A stretch of DNA of 64,000 nucleotides from Pseudonocardiaceae bacterium (GTDB taxonomy: Bacteria; Actinomycetota; Actinomycetes; Mycobacteriales; Pseudonocardiaceae): the NCBI GenBank assembly GCA_009377865.1, contig WHTH01000005.1, positions 47,069 through 111,068 of the forward strand, given 5' to 3'. The notes under the pieces were generated by a model that saw only the letters and a program-made list of their open reading frames with translations, ran no database searches and had not been told where the DNA came from. Positions 25,174 to 38,734 of the stretch are shown here, piece by piece. The position numbers and the translations under genes were made by a program. How positions within the stretch are numbered: the first letter of the stretch is position 1; each line of letters opens with the position of its first letter.

Positions 25174-25211
25174 TGTATCACAAAATGTAGCACATACTGT
25201 AAACTGATACA
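25174..25211 (-). promoter_or_regulatory. Promoter/operator of the mazEF module
   Basis: TGTATCA (25174-25180) and TGATACA (25205-25211) form an inverted repeat around an AT-rich centre. On the minus strand a TTTACA -35 and a GATACA -10 are 17-18 nt apart, with the outer arms lying over the promoter. This fits autorepression by the antitoxin-toxin complex. Confidence 0.5.
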
Positions 25212-25292
25212 CAGGAACGATAGGACCGGGGCGAGCGTCGGCCCGCAGCTACAGCATTGGTCCCGCCGTGCGTGCAATGCGAGGCTTGCCGA

Positions 25293-26285
<993 letters not shown>

Positions 26286-26319
26286 GGTGAGCGGGATTCA
26301 GTCGTCGTGACACGCCGGG

Positions 26320-30039
<3,720 letters not shown>

Positions 30040-30242
30040 GGCTGGTGCTCGCCTCTATCCGTTCTGCTCGTCGTCGGTCACACCACCACCCAGGCTAGTC
30101 CCCGAGGTGGGGGCAGGCGCGACGCAACCGCTGGTCGTCTCGGTCACACACGACGGGCCGGTTGGTCAGGGTCACCGGGTACGACGGCACTCGACATGTA
30201 CTTTTACCGCATGAAGCTCGGTCGGCGTCGAGAGGAGACCGC

Positions 30243-30551
30243 GTGCTCATCGAACTCACGGACGAAGCCCAGCAGCTGGTGCGACGCAAAGGTGGCACGC
30301 TCACCGTCGACTACATCCGGTCCACTGGTTGAGGCAAGATCGCTGAGGTGTCGGTCGACACCAACGTCAAGGGCAAGAACCTGGCGCCGTATCGCCGGGC
30401 CGCGACAGGAACCGACCTCGAGGTGCTCGTCGCCCCCAAGCTGGTCGGGCTGGCATCGCAGCTGCACATCGCCGTCAAGGGCGTCCTTCTCCGGAGGTTG
30501 GTCGTGGAGCTGAGTGGCAGCCAGGGTCACGACGACGGCTGCGCGATCTGA
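30243..30551 (+). CDS. HesB/IscA-like protein with in-frame TGA (candidate selenoprotein)
   Basis: From GTG 30243, after a GAGAGGAG site, the frame reads LIELTDEAQQLVRRKGGTLTVDYIRSTG. It then meets TGA at 30330-30332 and continues GKIAEVSVDTNVKGKNLAPYRRAATGTDLEVLVAPKLVGLASQLHIAV to TGA 30549-30551, 102 residues if the first TGA is read. The KGG-T-V start and the later LEVLVAPKL strand fit the HesB-like family, in which several members carry selenocysteine at the conserved cysteine. The TGA stands at such a position, and a hairpin follows at the right distance. The alternative is a plain nonsense mutation of a Cys or Gly codon. Confidence 0.55.
30347..30362 (+). promoter_or_regulatory. Hairpin with bacterial SECIS geometry
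   Basis: GGTGTC (30347-30352) pairs with GACACC (30357-30362) around a GGTC loop. The loop begins 20 nt after the TGA and starts with G, as known bacterial SECIS elements require. The stem is short, and part of it is the common GTCGAC motif, so chance is possible. Confidence 0.4.
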
Positions 30552-30572
30552 CCCGCGCGGGTGGCGCGGCCA

Positions 30573-33500
30573 TCACGCCGCGACACCATCCGGCGAGCCC
30601 GCCTCCCACAGCCGTGCGTAGTGCCGCCCGGCGGCGATGAGCTCGGCGTGGCTGCCCTGCTCGACGATCCGGCCGGCGTCGAGCACGACGACCCGATCCG
30701 CCGCAGCGGCCGTGGCGAGACGGTGCGCGATGACCACGGTGGTCCGGCGCCGGGTCAGCCGGTCGGAGGCGTCGAGCACGACGGCCTCGGTCGCCGGGTC
30801 CAGCGCTGCGGTCGCCTCGTCGAGCAGTAGCAGGTCGGGGGTCACGAGCTCGGCGCGGGCCAGCGCGAGCAGCTGGCGCTGCCCCGCGGACAGCCCCTGA
30901 CCGCGCTCGCCGACGGGGTGGCGGAACCCGTGCCGCAGCGCCGCCACCACCTCGAGCGCGCCCACCCGGCGAGCCGCGGCCTCGATCTCGGCCGGTGCCG
31001 CGTCCGGGCGCCCGAAGCCGATGTTGGCCGCGACGTCGCCCCGGAACAGGTGCGGTTCCTGCGGCACCACGCCGAGTCGCCGCCGATAGTCGGCCGGCTC
31101 GTAGTGCCGCACGTCGGTCCCATCGACGAGCACCTCGCCGCGGCTGGCGTCGTAGAACCGCGCGAGCAGCTTGACCAGCGTGGACTTGCCGGCACCCGTC
31201 GCACCGACCAGCGCGACCGTTTCCCCGGGCTCGATCCGCAGCGACACGCCGTCCAGCGCCGGTGCGTCGCTGCCGGCATAGCGGAACGAGACGTCGCGCA
31301 GCTCGACCGCGCCGTGCAGCCGCGGCGGCACCGGCACCGGTGCCGCCGCGGCCGGCACCGAGGTCGGAGTGGCCAGCAGCTCGCGGATGCGCCGCAGCCC
31401 CACCGCGGCCTGCTGGTAGGAGTCGAAGACCTGGGACAGCTGCTGGACCGGGGTGAAGAACAGCCCGAGGTAGAGCAGGAACGCGGCGAGCACCCCGGGG
31501 GTGACGGTACCGGCGGCCACCCCGGCGGCGCCGACGCCCAGCACACCGGCCTGCGCGATATCGGAGAGCAACGCGATGAACGGGAAGTAGGTGGCGATGT
31601 AGCGCTGGGCACGCAGCCGGGAGCGGCGGTAGGCGTCACTGCGCCGGGAGAAGTTTCGAGCCGAGCGCCGCTCGCGAGTGAACGCCTGCGCGACCCGCAC
31701 CCCGGACACGTTCTCCTGCAGGTCGGCGTTGACCTCGCTGACCCGCTCCCGGGCCTCGGCATAGGCGACCGAGGACAGCCGGCGGAACACCACCGTGGCG
31801 ACGACCAGCACCGGCAGCACGGCCAGTGCCACGAGTGCGAGTTCGGGGGCGGTCACCAGCAGCGCGATCGCGATCCCGAGCACGGTCAGCAGGCTGACCA
31901 CGGCGGCCGACAGGCCGGTCTGCAGGAACGTGGACAGCGCATCCACGTCGGTGGTCATCCGGGTCATGATCCGGCCGCCCATCTCGCGCTCGTAGTAGTC
32001 GAGCCCGAGCCGCTGCAGGTGCGAGAAGCTGCGCACCCGCAGCAGGTAGAGCAGCGTCTCGCCGCCACGCGCGGCGACGACCGTCTGCGCCGCCATCACC
32101 AGCCAGTCGGCGGCCACCACGGCGAGTGCGACGCCCACCGCGATCCACAGCAACCCGGGATCGGTTCCGGTGATCGCATCGACGGCGAGGCCGCCGAGTG
32201 CGGGAAAAGCGACGGTGGCGGCGGCGTTGAGGGCGACCAGCGCCACCGCGAGCCCGAGCCAGCCCCGCACCGGACGCAGCAGCCGGCCCAGCCGCAGGCC
32301 CGGCTCGGGGTCGCGAGGATCGGCATCACGAAACCGGGGTTGCGCGGTGGCCGGGCGCAGCGCCTCCACCGAGGTCAGCAATTCGGGGGTGGCGGGCTGG
32401 TCGGCGGCCAGCTGCCCGCCACGCACCCCGCCGGCTCGCACCCCGCCGGCGTGCATCGGGCGCGCCGCACCATCGCCCGGGGCGCCGCCGGCTGCGGGCA
32501 TTCGGGCGGGGGCAGGCTCGTCGGCCTGGTCCGGCCACAGCGCGGCGGTCGTGCCGTCCGGCCCGGGCTCGGCCGCGCGGTGGTTGCGAATCGGCACATC
32601 GTCGGCGTCGTCCTCGATCGCCTCTCCGGGGCCGGCGAGCAACGCCCGGAACAGCGGGCAGCGAGCGAACAGCTCAGCCTGGGTTCCGATATCGACCAGC
32701 TGCCCGGCATCGAGCACCGCGACGCGGTCGGCCAGCGCGAGGGTTGAGCGGCGGTGCGCGACCAGCAGCGTGGTTCGTTCCGCCGTCACGGCGCGTAGCG
32801 TCGCGTGGATGGCCGACTCGGTCGCGGCGTCCACCGCCGAGGTGGCATCGTCGAGCACCAGTACCCGGGGATCCGACAGCAGCGCCCGCGCCAGCGCGAG
32901 CCGTTGCCGCTGGCCGCCGGACAGCGTCAGCCCGCGCTCGCCGACCGGCGTGTCGTAGCCGTCGGGCAGCGCCTCGATGAACTCGTGCGCCTGCGCCGCC
33001 ATGGCAGCGGAGACGACCTCGTCGCCGGTGGCGTCAGGTCGACCGTAGGCGATGTTGGCGCGCACCGTGTCGGAGAACAGGAACGCTTCCTCGAAGACCA
33101 TCCCGAGCGCGCCGCGTAGCGATGCCAGCCGCAGCTCGCGGACGTCGGTGCCGCCGAGACGCACCGCGCCGTCCTGCGCGTCGTAGAAGCGGGGCAGCAG
33201 CAGCGACACCGTCGACTTGCCCGAACCCGGAGTGCCGACCAGCGCCAGCGTCTCGCCCGGCGCGACCGCCAGCGAGACCCCGTCGAGTACCGGCTCGCTG
33301 CGGGCGTAGCCGAAGCGCACCCCGTCGAGCTGCACCGCCAGCGGCCCGTCCGCGACGTCGACCGCGTCGGGTGACTCGCGCACCTCGGGCTGGGAGTCGA
33401 TCACCTCGTAGACCCGCTCGACGGCGGCGCGGGCCAGTTGCGCGGTGACCACCAGCTGGGCCAGCAGCCGCGCCGGACCGATGAGCAGCGCCAGGTAGGA

Positions 33501-34358
33501 GGCGAAGGCGACGAACGTGCCGATCGTGATGTCACCGCGCAATGCCAGCGCACCGCCGAGCGCGAACACCCCGACCTGGCCCAGCGAGGGGAACAGGCTC
33601 AGCGTCGGCGCGAACGCCGCGTTGAGCCGTGCCGCGCGCAGCCGCTCGGCGAACAGCCGCCGCGCCCGGCCCTCCAGCGTCGAGATCGCCCTGGTCTCCT
33701 GGCCGAAGCCCTTGACCACGCGCACCCCGGTGACGCTCTCCTCGACGTGCTCGGCGATCTCGGCCGCGCGTTGCTGCGCCGACCAGGTGGCGGGGTAGAG
33801 GGCGCGCTTGCTGCGCTGGGTCACCAGCCCGGCTGCCGGCGCCACGACCAGCGCGACCACGGTGAGCAGCGGGGACAGCCACAGCATCGCGCCGAGCGCG
33901 ACCACGAAGAGCACCACGGTGCCCGCGACCAGCGGCACCATCGACAGCATGCTCTGCACCAGCTGCAGGTCCGAGATCGCCCGCGAGACGACCTGGCCGG
34001 TGCGCAGCCCGTCCTGCTTGGCGCCGTCGAGCCGCTGCACCGACCGGAACACGGCCCGTCGCAGGTCGTGCTGCACGTCGAGCGACAACCGGCCGCCGAG
34101 GTAGCGGCGCACGAACGCGGTGCCGAAGCGCAGCACCGCGATGGCCAGGACCCCGGTGACCAGCAGGCCCAGCCGCGACGTCCGCCCTGCGATCGCGTCG
34201 TCGACGGCGAGCCGGGTGAGCAGCGGCGTCACCGCCTCCATGCCCACACCGATGCCGGAGGCGGTCAGTGCCGCGACGGTCAGCCGCGGGTGCTGCCAGC
34301 ACGCGCCGGCCAGCCGGCGGATCCAGCCGGTCGGTGGTGCGGTGTCGGTTTCGGGCAC
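30573..34358 (-). CDS. Fused double ABC exporter (TMD-NBD-TMD-NBD in one chain)
   Basis: A 1261-residue protein that joins two half-transporters. Half one has six helices, Walker A GTPGSGKSTVS near residue 373 and signature LSGGQRQRLALARAL. Its Walker B is VLVLDDATSAVD, with Asp in place of the catalytic Glu. An Ala/Pro/Asp-rich linker of about 110 residues follows. Half two has Walker A GATGAGKSTLVK near 1051, signature LSAGQRQLLALARAE and a normal LLLLDEATAALD. One degenerate and one active ATP site is the pattern of heterodimeric multidrug exporters, here fused. The start is GTG 34358. The substrate is unknown. Confidence 0.93.
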   Translation of the reverse strand: MPETDTAPPTGWIRRLAGACWQHPRLTVAALTASGIGVGMEAVTPLLTRLAVDDAIAGRTSRLGLLVTGVLAIAVLRFGTAFVRRYLGGRLSLDVQHDLRRAVFRSVQRLDGAKQDGLRTGQVVSRAISDLQLVQSMLSMVPLVAGTVVLFVVALGAMLWLSPLLTVVALVVAPAAGLVTQRSKRALYPATWSAQQRAAEIAEHVEESVTGVRVVKGFGQETRAISTLEGRARRLFAERLRAARLNAAFAPTLSLFPSLGQVGVFALGGALALRGDITIGTFVAFASYLALLIGPARLLAQLVVTAQLARAAVERVYEVIDSQPEVRESPDAVDVADGPLAVQLDGVRFGYARSEPVLDGVSLAVAPGETLALVGTPGSGKSTVSLLLPRFYDAQDGAVRLGGTDVRELRLASLRGALGMVFEEAFLFSDTVRANIAYGRPDATGDEVVSAAMAAQAHEFIEALPDGYDTPVGERGLTLSGGQRQRLALARALLSDPRVLVLDDATSAVDAATESAIHATLRAVTAERTTLLVAHRRSTLALADRVAVLDAGQLVDIGTQAELFARCPLFRALLAGPGEAIEDDADDVPIRNHRAAEPGPDGTTAALWPDQADEPAPARMPAAGGAPGDGAARPMHAGGVRAGGVRGGQLAADQPATPELLTSVEALRPATAQPRFRDADPRDPEPGLRLGRLLRPVRGWLGLAVALVALNAAATVAFPALGGLAVDAITGTDPGLLWIAVGVALAVVAADWLVMAAQTVVAARGGETLLYLLRVRSFSHLQRLGLDYYEREMGGRIMTRMTTDVDALSTFLQTGLSAAVVSLLTVLGIAIALLVTAPELALVALAVLPVLVVATVVFRRLSSVAYAEARERVSEVNADLQENVSGVRVAQAFTRERRSARNFSRRSDAYRRSRLRAQRYIATYFPFIALLSDIAQAGVLGVGAAGVAAGTVTPGVLAAFLLYLGLFFTPVQQLSQVFDSYQQAAVGLRRIRELLATPTSVPAAAAPVPVPPRLHGAVELRDVSFRYAGSDAPALDGVSLRIEPGETVALVGATGAGKSTLVKLLARFYDASRGEVLVDGTDVRHYEPADYRRRLGVVPQEPHLFRGDVAANIGFGRPDAAPAEIEAAARRVGALEVVAALRHGFRHPVGERGQGLSAGQRQLLALARAELVTPDLLLLDEATAALDPATEAVVLDASDRLTRRRTTVVIAHRLATAAAADRVVVLDAGRIVEQGSHAELIAAGRHYARLWEAGSPDGVAA

Positions 34359-34442
34359 GGCAGCCAGGTTATGCGCGATGCCTGACGGGTACGCCGCAAC
34401 GAGCAGGGCCCGCCAGGCCGCGCCACGGTAGGCGGGTTCGAC

Positions 34443-34946
34443 TCAGCCGCGCGGCCGGTGGGATAGCAGCGGGCGCGGCATGGTGGACTCGCGCTCGATC
34501 ACCGCGGCCCGATGGATGCGCGCACTGTCGAGCTGCACCTGGGCGGGCAGGACGGGGTGTACCTGGGTGCGCATCGGCGTTGCAGCCCGCTCCGGCTCGC
34601 GCCGCCGGCCATCGGCCCCCCGTGCGATGATCTCGACGTCGCGCTGCGGGCGGGCCGGGCCGCGCGGCACCGCCGCCGACTGCTTCTCGGCCTGACCCTC
34701 GCCGATGAGCTGCTGGTGTGCGGTGATCCAGACCTGGCAGGGCCACCTGCGGCGGCGCAGCAGGCCGGAGCACATCGGGCATCGACCTTTGCTGTCAGGC
34801 TGGTGCCCGGTCAGCAGATCGCGCCAACCCTCGACGATCCTGCGGAGCTGGGTGCGGGCCAGCGGTGCTGACGGCGCCGTCCCGGTCTGCATGTCGTCCG
34901 GTCCCGTCAGCCGCTCCAGCACGGCACGGCGGACAGCGCGATCCAC
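34443..34946 (-). CDS. Hypothetical protein with CPMC motif
   Basis: A 167-residue basic protein. The middle reads KGRCPMCSGLLRRRRWPCQVWITAHQQLIG, where the CPMC and a further Cys could bind zinc. The ends are low in complexity. Similar short proteins occur widely in actinobacteria beside unrelated genes. I cannot give a function. GTG 34946 is the likely start. Confidence 0.5.
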   Translation of the reverse strand: MDRAVRRAVLERLTGPDDMQTGTAPSAPLARTQLRRIVEGWRDLLTGHQPDSKGRCPMCSGLLRRRRWPCQVWITAHQQLIGEGQAEKQSAAVPRGPARPQRDVEIIARGADGRRREPERAATPMRTQVHPVLPAQVQLDSARIHRAAVIERESTMPRPLLSHRPRG

Positions 34947-35300
34947 GCCCGACCACCTCCTCGTGACTCTTCAGGTCACAACGACACCGCGGCGGCTGGG
35001 TTACGGGCCGGTGTACAGGCCACGAATCGGCGAGCCGGTGGACACCGTCATGTGGGGCTCGCTGGAGACCGTGGCCCGAGTCTGGAACTATCTACGCCAT
35101 GACCCCGGGAGTGGCTCTGGTGCAGCGGCTGCATGTGGACCTGCTCCGGGTCGCGTCCTCCTCGTGTCGAGCCGGTCGCTGATCAACCCGGCCATCCGCC
35201 ATCCGCTGACCCGCGCGGTCGGTAGCAGCGGCAGCCGCAGCCCGCAGCATTTACGATCAGCCGTCAGCGTCATCGCGGCGGTAGCGCTCGTGAGGAGCTC
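34947..35300. other. Intergenic region, no gene seen
   Basis: About 350 bp between divergent genes. An open frame on the plus strand runs through it but shows no family I recognise. The end of the region supplies the GTGAGGAG ribosome site for the TSUP gene. I see no clear riboswitch or repeat. Confidence 0.45.
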
Positions 35301-36245
35301 ATGCTTGTCTTCGTGATCTTCGCCCTGGCGGGGGCCGTAGCCCAGCTCGTCGACGGTTCGCTCGGCATGGGTTACGGGGTGACCGCGACCACGGTACTGC
35401 TCGCAGCCGGGACTGCGCCCGCCACCGCCTCGGCGTCGGTGCACTTCGCCAAGGTCGGCACCGGTCTCGCCTCCGGTGCGGCGCACTGGAAGTTCGGCAA
35501 CGTCGACTGGCCGGTGGTGACCTGGATCGCGCTGCCCGGCGCCGTGGGTGCAGTGGTCGGCGCCGTTGTGCTGTCGTCGCTGCCCGTCGCCACTGCCTCG
35601 CCCTGGGTGGCGGCGCTGCTGGTGCTGCTGGGCGCTTACGTGCTCGTGCGATTCAGCTTCCGGGCGGTCGCGGCCACGGTGGTCGGCAGCGTGCGGCCGG
35701 GCAAGAGCCTGCTGGCGCCGCTCGGGCTCACCGCGGGTTTCATCGATTCCATCGGTGGTGGCGGCTGGGGCCCGGTGGCCACGTCCTCGTTGCTGGCCAG
35801 CGGCCGGTTGGAGCCACGCAAGGTGGTCGGCTCGGTGAGCACTGCGGAGTTCGTGGTGGCGGTGGCGGCCAGCGTGGGCTTCCTGTTCGCCCTGGCCGGC
35901 CACGGCATCTCCTGGGTAACCGTCGCGGGCCTGCTGGTCGGCGGGGTGGTCGCGGCACCGTTCGCGGCATGGCTGGTGCGGGCGATGCCGGCCCGGCTGC
36001 TCGGCACCGCTGCCGGTGGCTTGATCGTGCTCACCAACGTGCACACCCTGCTGGAGGCGGTCGGCGTGACGGGGACGGGCATGATCGTCGTCCACCTGCT
36101 GCTGGCTGCGATCTGGGTGGCTGCGCTGGTTGCCGCGGTGCGGTCGGTGCGTGCCGACCGTGCCGAGGTCGAGGCGCTGACCGACGCCGACGACGCGGTG
36201 TCGAACAGTCCCACAGCCGGTGACGGCGATCCAGTGGGACGATGA
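35301..36245 (+). CDS. TSUP-family permease (TauE/SafE)
   Basis: A 314-residue protein with about eight helices and the TauE/SafE duplicated pattern: GAVAQLVDGSLGMGYGVTATT in the first half and GLTAGFIDSIGGGGWGPVATSSLLASG in the second. These permeases export sulfite, sulfoacetate or other sulfur or organic anions. GAGGAGCTC precedes ATG 35301. The C-terminal 25 residues are cytosolic and acidic. The downstream ferredoxin begins 32 bp later and may share the transcript. Confidence 0.85.
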   Translation: MLVFVIFALAGAVAQLVDGSLGMGYGVTATTVLLAAGTAPATASASVHFAKVGTGLASGAAHWKFGNVDWPVVTWIALPGAVGAVVGAVVLSSLPVATASPWVAALLVLLGAYVLVRFSFRAVAATVVGSVRPGKSLLAPLGLTAGFIDSIGGGGWGPVATSSLLASGRLEPRKVVGSVSTAEFVVAVAASVGFLFALAGHGISWVTVAGLLVGGVVAAPFAAWLVRAMPARLLGTAAGGLIVLTNVHTLLEAVGVTGTGMIVVHLLLAAIWVAALVAAVRSVRADRAEVEALTDADDAVSNSPTAGDGDPVGR

Positions 36246-36277
36246 GGCCCCACCACGGAACCGGAAGGAGACTCCTG

Positions 36278-36469
36278 ATGCGTGTCGAGGTCGACCCCAA
36301 GATCTGCGAAGGTCACGGGCAGTGCAACGCCGTCGCGCCCGAGGTCTACGACCTGGATGACGACGGTTACTCGGTGGTCCTCGTGCCCGCGCCGGGCCCG
36401 GAGCTCGAGGGCGCGGCCCGCGAAGGCGCATTGAGCTGCCCGGTGCAGGCCATCTCCGTCACCGATTGA
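36278..36469 (+). CDS. Small 3Fe-4S-type ferredoxin
   Basis: A 63-residue ferredoxin with CEGHGQC near residue 10 and the closing SCPVQAI. The first motif has His in place of a fourth Cys, as in the 3Fe-4S ferredoxins that serve cytochrome P450s in actinobacteria. No P450 is nearby in the window. A GGAAGGAG site precedes ATG 36278. Its TGA overlaps the ATG of the racemase gene. Confidence 0.88.
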   Translation: MRVEVDPKICEGHGQCNAVAPEVYDLDDDGYSVVLVPAPGPELEGAAREGALSCPVQAISVTD

Positions 36470-37611
36470 TGGGTCCCGGCCAGCAATCCTCGGGGCCGCT
36501 GCATGGGGTTCGCGTCGTGGAACTCGGTGGCATCGGGCCCGTCCCGTTCGCCGGCATGATGCTCGCCGACCTCGGCGCCGAGGTGGTGCGCATCGACCGG
36601 CCGGGCAGCGACGGGTTGCGGCTGGTGGCGCTGGAGCGGGGACGGCGGTCGGTGGTGCTCGACCTGCGCCGGCCCGAGGGGTTGGCCGCCGCACTGCAGC
36701 TGGCGGCGCGGGCGGACGTGCTGATCGAGGGGTTCCGGCCAGGGGTGACCGAGCGGCTCGGGCTTGGCCCGCAGGACTGCTGGCAGCGCAACGCCGCCCT
36801 GGTCTACGGGCGAATGACCGGCTGGGGGCAGGACGGGCCGTGGGCGCAGACGGCGGGTCACGACATCGGCTACATCGCCGTGACCGGCGCACTGCACGCG
36901 ATCGGCCGGGCCGGCGGGCCGCCGCAGGTCCCGCTCAACGTGGTCGGCGACTTCGGGGGCGGCGCGATGTACCTCGTCACCGGGGTGCTCGCCGCGCTGG
37001 TCGAGGCCCGCGGCTCGGGTCGCGGCCAGGTCGTCGACGCCGCGATCGTCGACGGCGCGGCGTCATTGATGACGGCGATGTACGGGATGCTCGACGCGGG
37101 GGCGTGGTGCGACGAACGGGGCGTCAACCTGCTCGACACCGGGACCCCGTACTACGACGTCTACAAGACCGCCGACGGCGGGCACATGGCGGTGGGGGCG
37201 CTGGAGCCGAAGTTCTATGCGGAGTTCGTCTCGCTGCTCGGCCTCGACCCGTCCCTGGCCGACCGCGACGACCAGGCAGGCTGGCCCGCGCTGCGGGAAC
37301 GGATCGCATCGGCGTTCCAGCGCCGCACCCGCGACGAGTGGGCGGCGATCTTCGACGGCTCCGACGCCTGCGTCGCTCCGGTGCTGAGCATGACCGAGGC
37401 GCCGTCGCACCCGCAGCTGGCCGCCCGCGGCACCTTCGTCGACGTCGACGGGACGACCGTGCCCGCACCGGCACCGCGGTTCAGTCGCACACCCAGCGCG
37501 GTGCAGGGCCCGCCGGTCTCGGTCGGCGAGCACACCCGCGCGACGCTGACCGAGTGGGGCGTGTCGGGAGTCGACTCCTTGCTTGAGTCCGGAATCGCGC
37601 TCCAGCGCTGA
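36469..37611 (+). CDS. mcr: Alpha-methylacyl-CoA racemase / CoA-transferase family III
   Basis: A 380-residue protein of the AMACR/CaiB family: HGVRVVELGGIGPVPFAGMMLADLGAEVVRID at the start, the GHDIGYIAVTGAL segment with the catalytic His and the QVVDAAIVDGAASLM segment with the catalytic Asp. In mycobacteria Mcr racemises 2-methylacyl-CoA esters so that branched fatty acids and sterol side chains can enter beta-oxidation. ATG 36469 overlaps the ferredoxin stop. Confidence 0.9.
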   Translation: MGPGQQSSGPLHGVRVVELGGIGPVPFAGMMLADLGAEVVRIDRPGSDGLRLVALERGRRSVVLDLRRPEGLAAALQLAARADVLIEGFRPGVTERLGLGPQDCWQRNAALVYGRMTGWGQDGPWAQTAGHDIGYIAVTGALHAIGRAGGPPQVPLNVVGDFGGGAMYLVTGVLAALVEARGSGRGQVVDAAIVDGAASLMTAMYGMLDAGAWCDERGVNLLDTGTPYYDVYKTADGGHMAVGALEPKFYAEFVSLLGLDPSLADRDDQAGWPALRERIASAFQRRTRDEWAAIFDGSDACVAPVLSMTEAPSHPQLAARGTFVDVDGTTVPAPAPRFSRTPSAVQGPPVSVGEHTRATLTEWGVSGVDSLLESGIALQR

Positions 37612-37692
37612 CCGACACAGCTCCCCACTCGATCCCGGATAGCGGCGCCGCTCCTCGATCAGGAACTGGGTGAGGGTCGTATCGGGAATCAT
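37612..37692 (-). pseudogene. Class I fructose-1,6-bisphosphatase, N-terminal remnant
   Basis: With a GGAGG site upstream, ATG 37692 opens TTLTQFLIEERRRYPGSSGEL, matching the start of class I FBPase. After about 24 codons it runs into antisense racemase sequence. The remaining ~300 residues are missing, so this is a truncation scar at the 3' end of mcr. Confidence 0.5.
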
Positions 37693-37796
37693 GCTGTGGT
37701 ACCTCCCCGTGACCGGGTCCGCCGCCGGGTGTGAACAGGCTCTTTGGCGATTGCGGAAGACTCAGGAACACTGGTGCCCAAGCACGTGTTAGCGTC

Positions 37797-37812
37797 GGTG
37801 ACCTGTGTCACA
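37797..37812. promoter_or_regulatory. CRP/GlxR-like site upstream of the trehalose operon
   Basis: GGTGA-CCTGTG-TCACA matches the CRP-family half-sites TGTGA and TCACA with the standard 6-bp spacer and one mismatch. It lies 76 bp upstream of the otsB start. Confidence 0.45.
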
Positions 37813-37887
37813 GTCGACACCCTCTACGCAAGGTAGGCATGTGCCGATGCTGGTCGGAACCGCACCTACGCCGACACGCCGACGACC

Positions 37888-38709
37888 GTGACCATGCAGG
37901 CGTCGACCATTCGCGAGCTGCCCGACGCGCTGCGCGACGGCGAGCAGTTCGCCACGAAGCTGGTCGGTCGCCGGCCGGCCGTGTTTCTCGACTACGACGG
38001 GGTGTTGACCCCGATCGTCGATCGTCCGGAGGACGCAGTCATGTCCGACGACATGCGGGAGGCGGTCCAGGCCCTGGCGCAGCGCTGCTCGGTGTGCGTG
38101 GTCAGCGGTCGCGACCGACACGTGGTGCAGCAGCTGATGGGCATCGACAACCTGGTGGTGGCGGGCAGCCACGGCTTCGACATCTGGAGTCCGCACCAGG
38201 GCACCATTGCCCACGATGCCGCGACCGGCTTCGAAAACCTGATCTCCGAGGTCAGCGGCCGGCTCCGCGCCGAGGTCGAATCGATTCCGGGTGCGGCGGT
38301 CGAGCGGAAGCGGGCCTCGGTCGCGGTCCATTACCGGCTCGCTGATCCGGAACACCACGCCAAGGTCACCGCCGTGGTGGACGAGCTGCTGGACGAGTAC
38401 TCCGGGCGGCTCAAGGTCACTGCCGGGAAAATGGTGTACGAGCTCCAGCCGAAGATCGACTGGCACAAGGGCAAGGCCGTCCTGCACCTGCTGCAGACGC
38501 TGGATCTCGACGCCGACGATGTCGTTCCGCTGTACCTCGGGGACGACATCACCGACGAGGACGCCTTCCAGGCACTGGCCGGACGGGGCGTCGGCATCAT
38601 CGTCGGTCACCCGGACGATCCGGAGGTGGCGAACCGGCCCACCGCCGCCGACTTCGTCCTCGAGTCCACCGTTGCGGTGGAACGATTCCTCAACGCGGTG
38701 GCCCGCTGA
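37888..38709 (+). CDS. otsB: Trehalose-6-phosphate phosphatase
   Basis: A 273-residue HAD-superfamily phosphatase. Motif I is FLDYDGVLTPI (nucleophile and acid Asp), motif II VVSGRDR, the Lys lies in the IDWHKGKAVLHLL segment, and motif III is YLGDDITDEDAF. It releases trehalose from trehalose 6-phosphate. The ORF opens at GTG 37888, with an ATG two codons later. It is first in an operon with a GH65 phosphorylase and a beta-phosphoglucomutase. Confidence 0.92.
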   Translation: MTMQASTIRELPDALRDGEQFATKLVGRRPAVFLDYDGVLTPIVDRPEDAVMSDDMREAVQALAQRCSVCVVSGRDRHVVQQLMGIDNLVVAGSHGFDIWSPHQGTIAHDAATGFENLISEVSGRLRAEVESIPGAAVERKRASVAVHYRLADPEHHAKVTAVVDELLDEYSGRLKVTAGKMVYELQPKIDWHKGKAVLHLLQTLDLDADDVVPLYLGDDITDEDAFQALAGRGVGIIVGHPDDPEVANRPTAADFVLESTVAVERFLNAVAR

Positions 38710-38734
38710 CAGTCGCAATTTCGGGAGGGGACCC

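Noticed and set aside
34431..34441. GGTTCGACTC, resembling a tRNA T-loop
   Set aside because: No acceptor, D or anticodon arms can be drawn around it.
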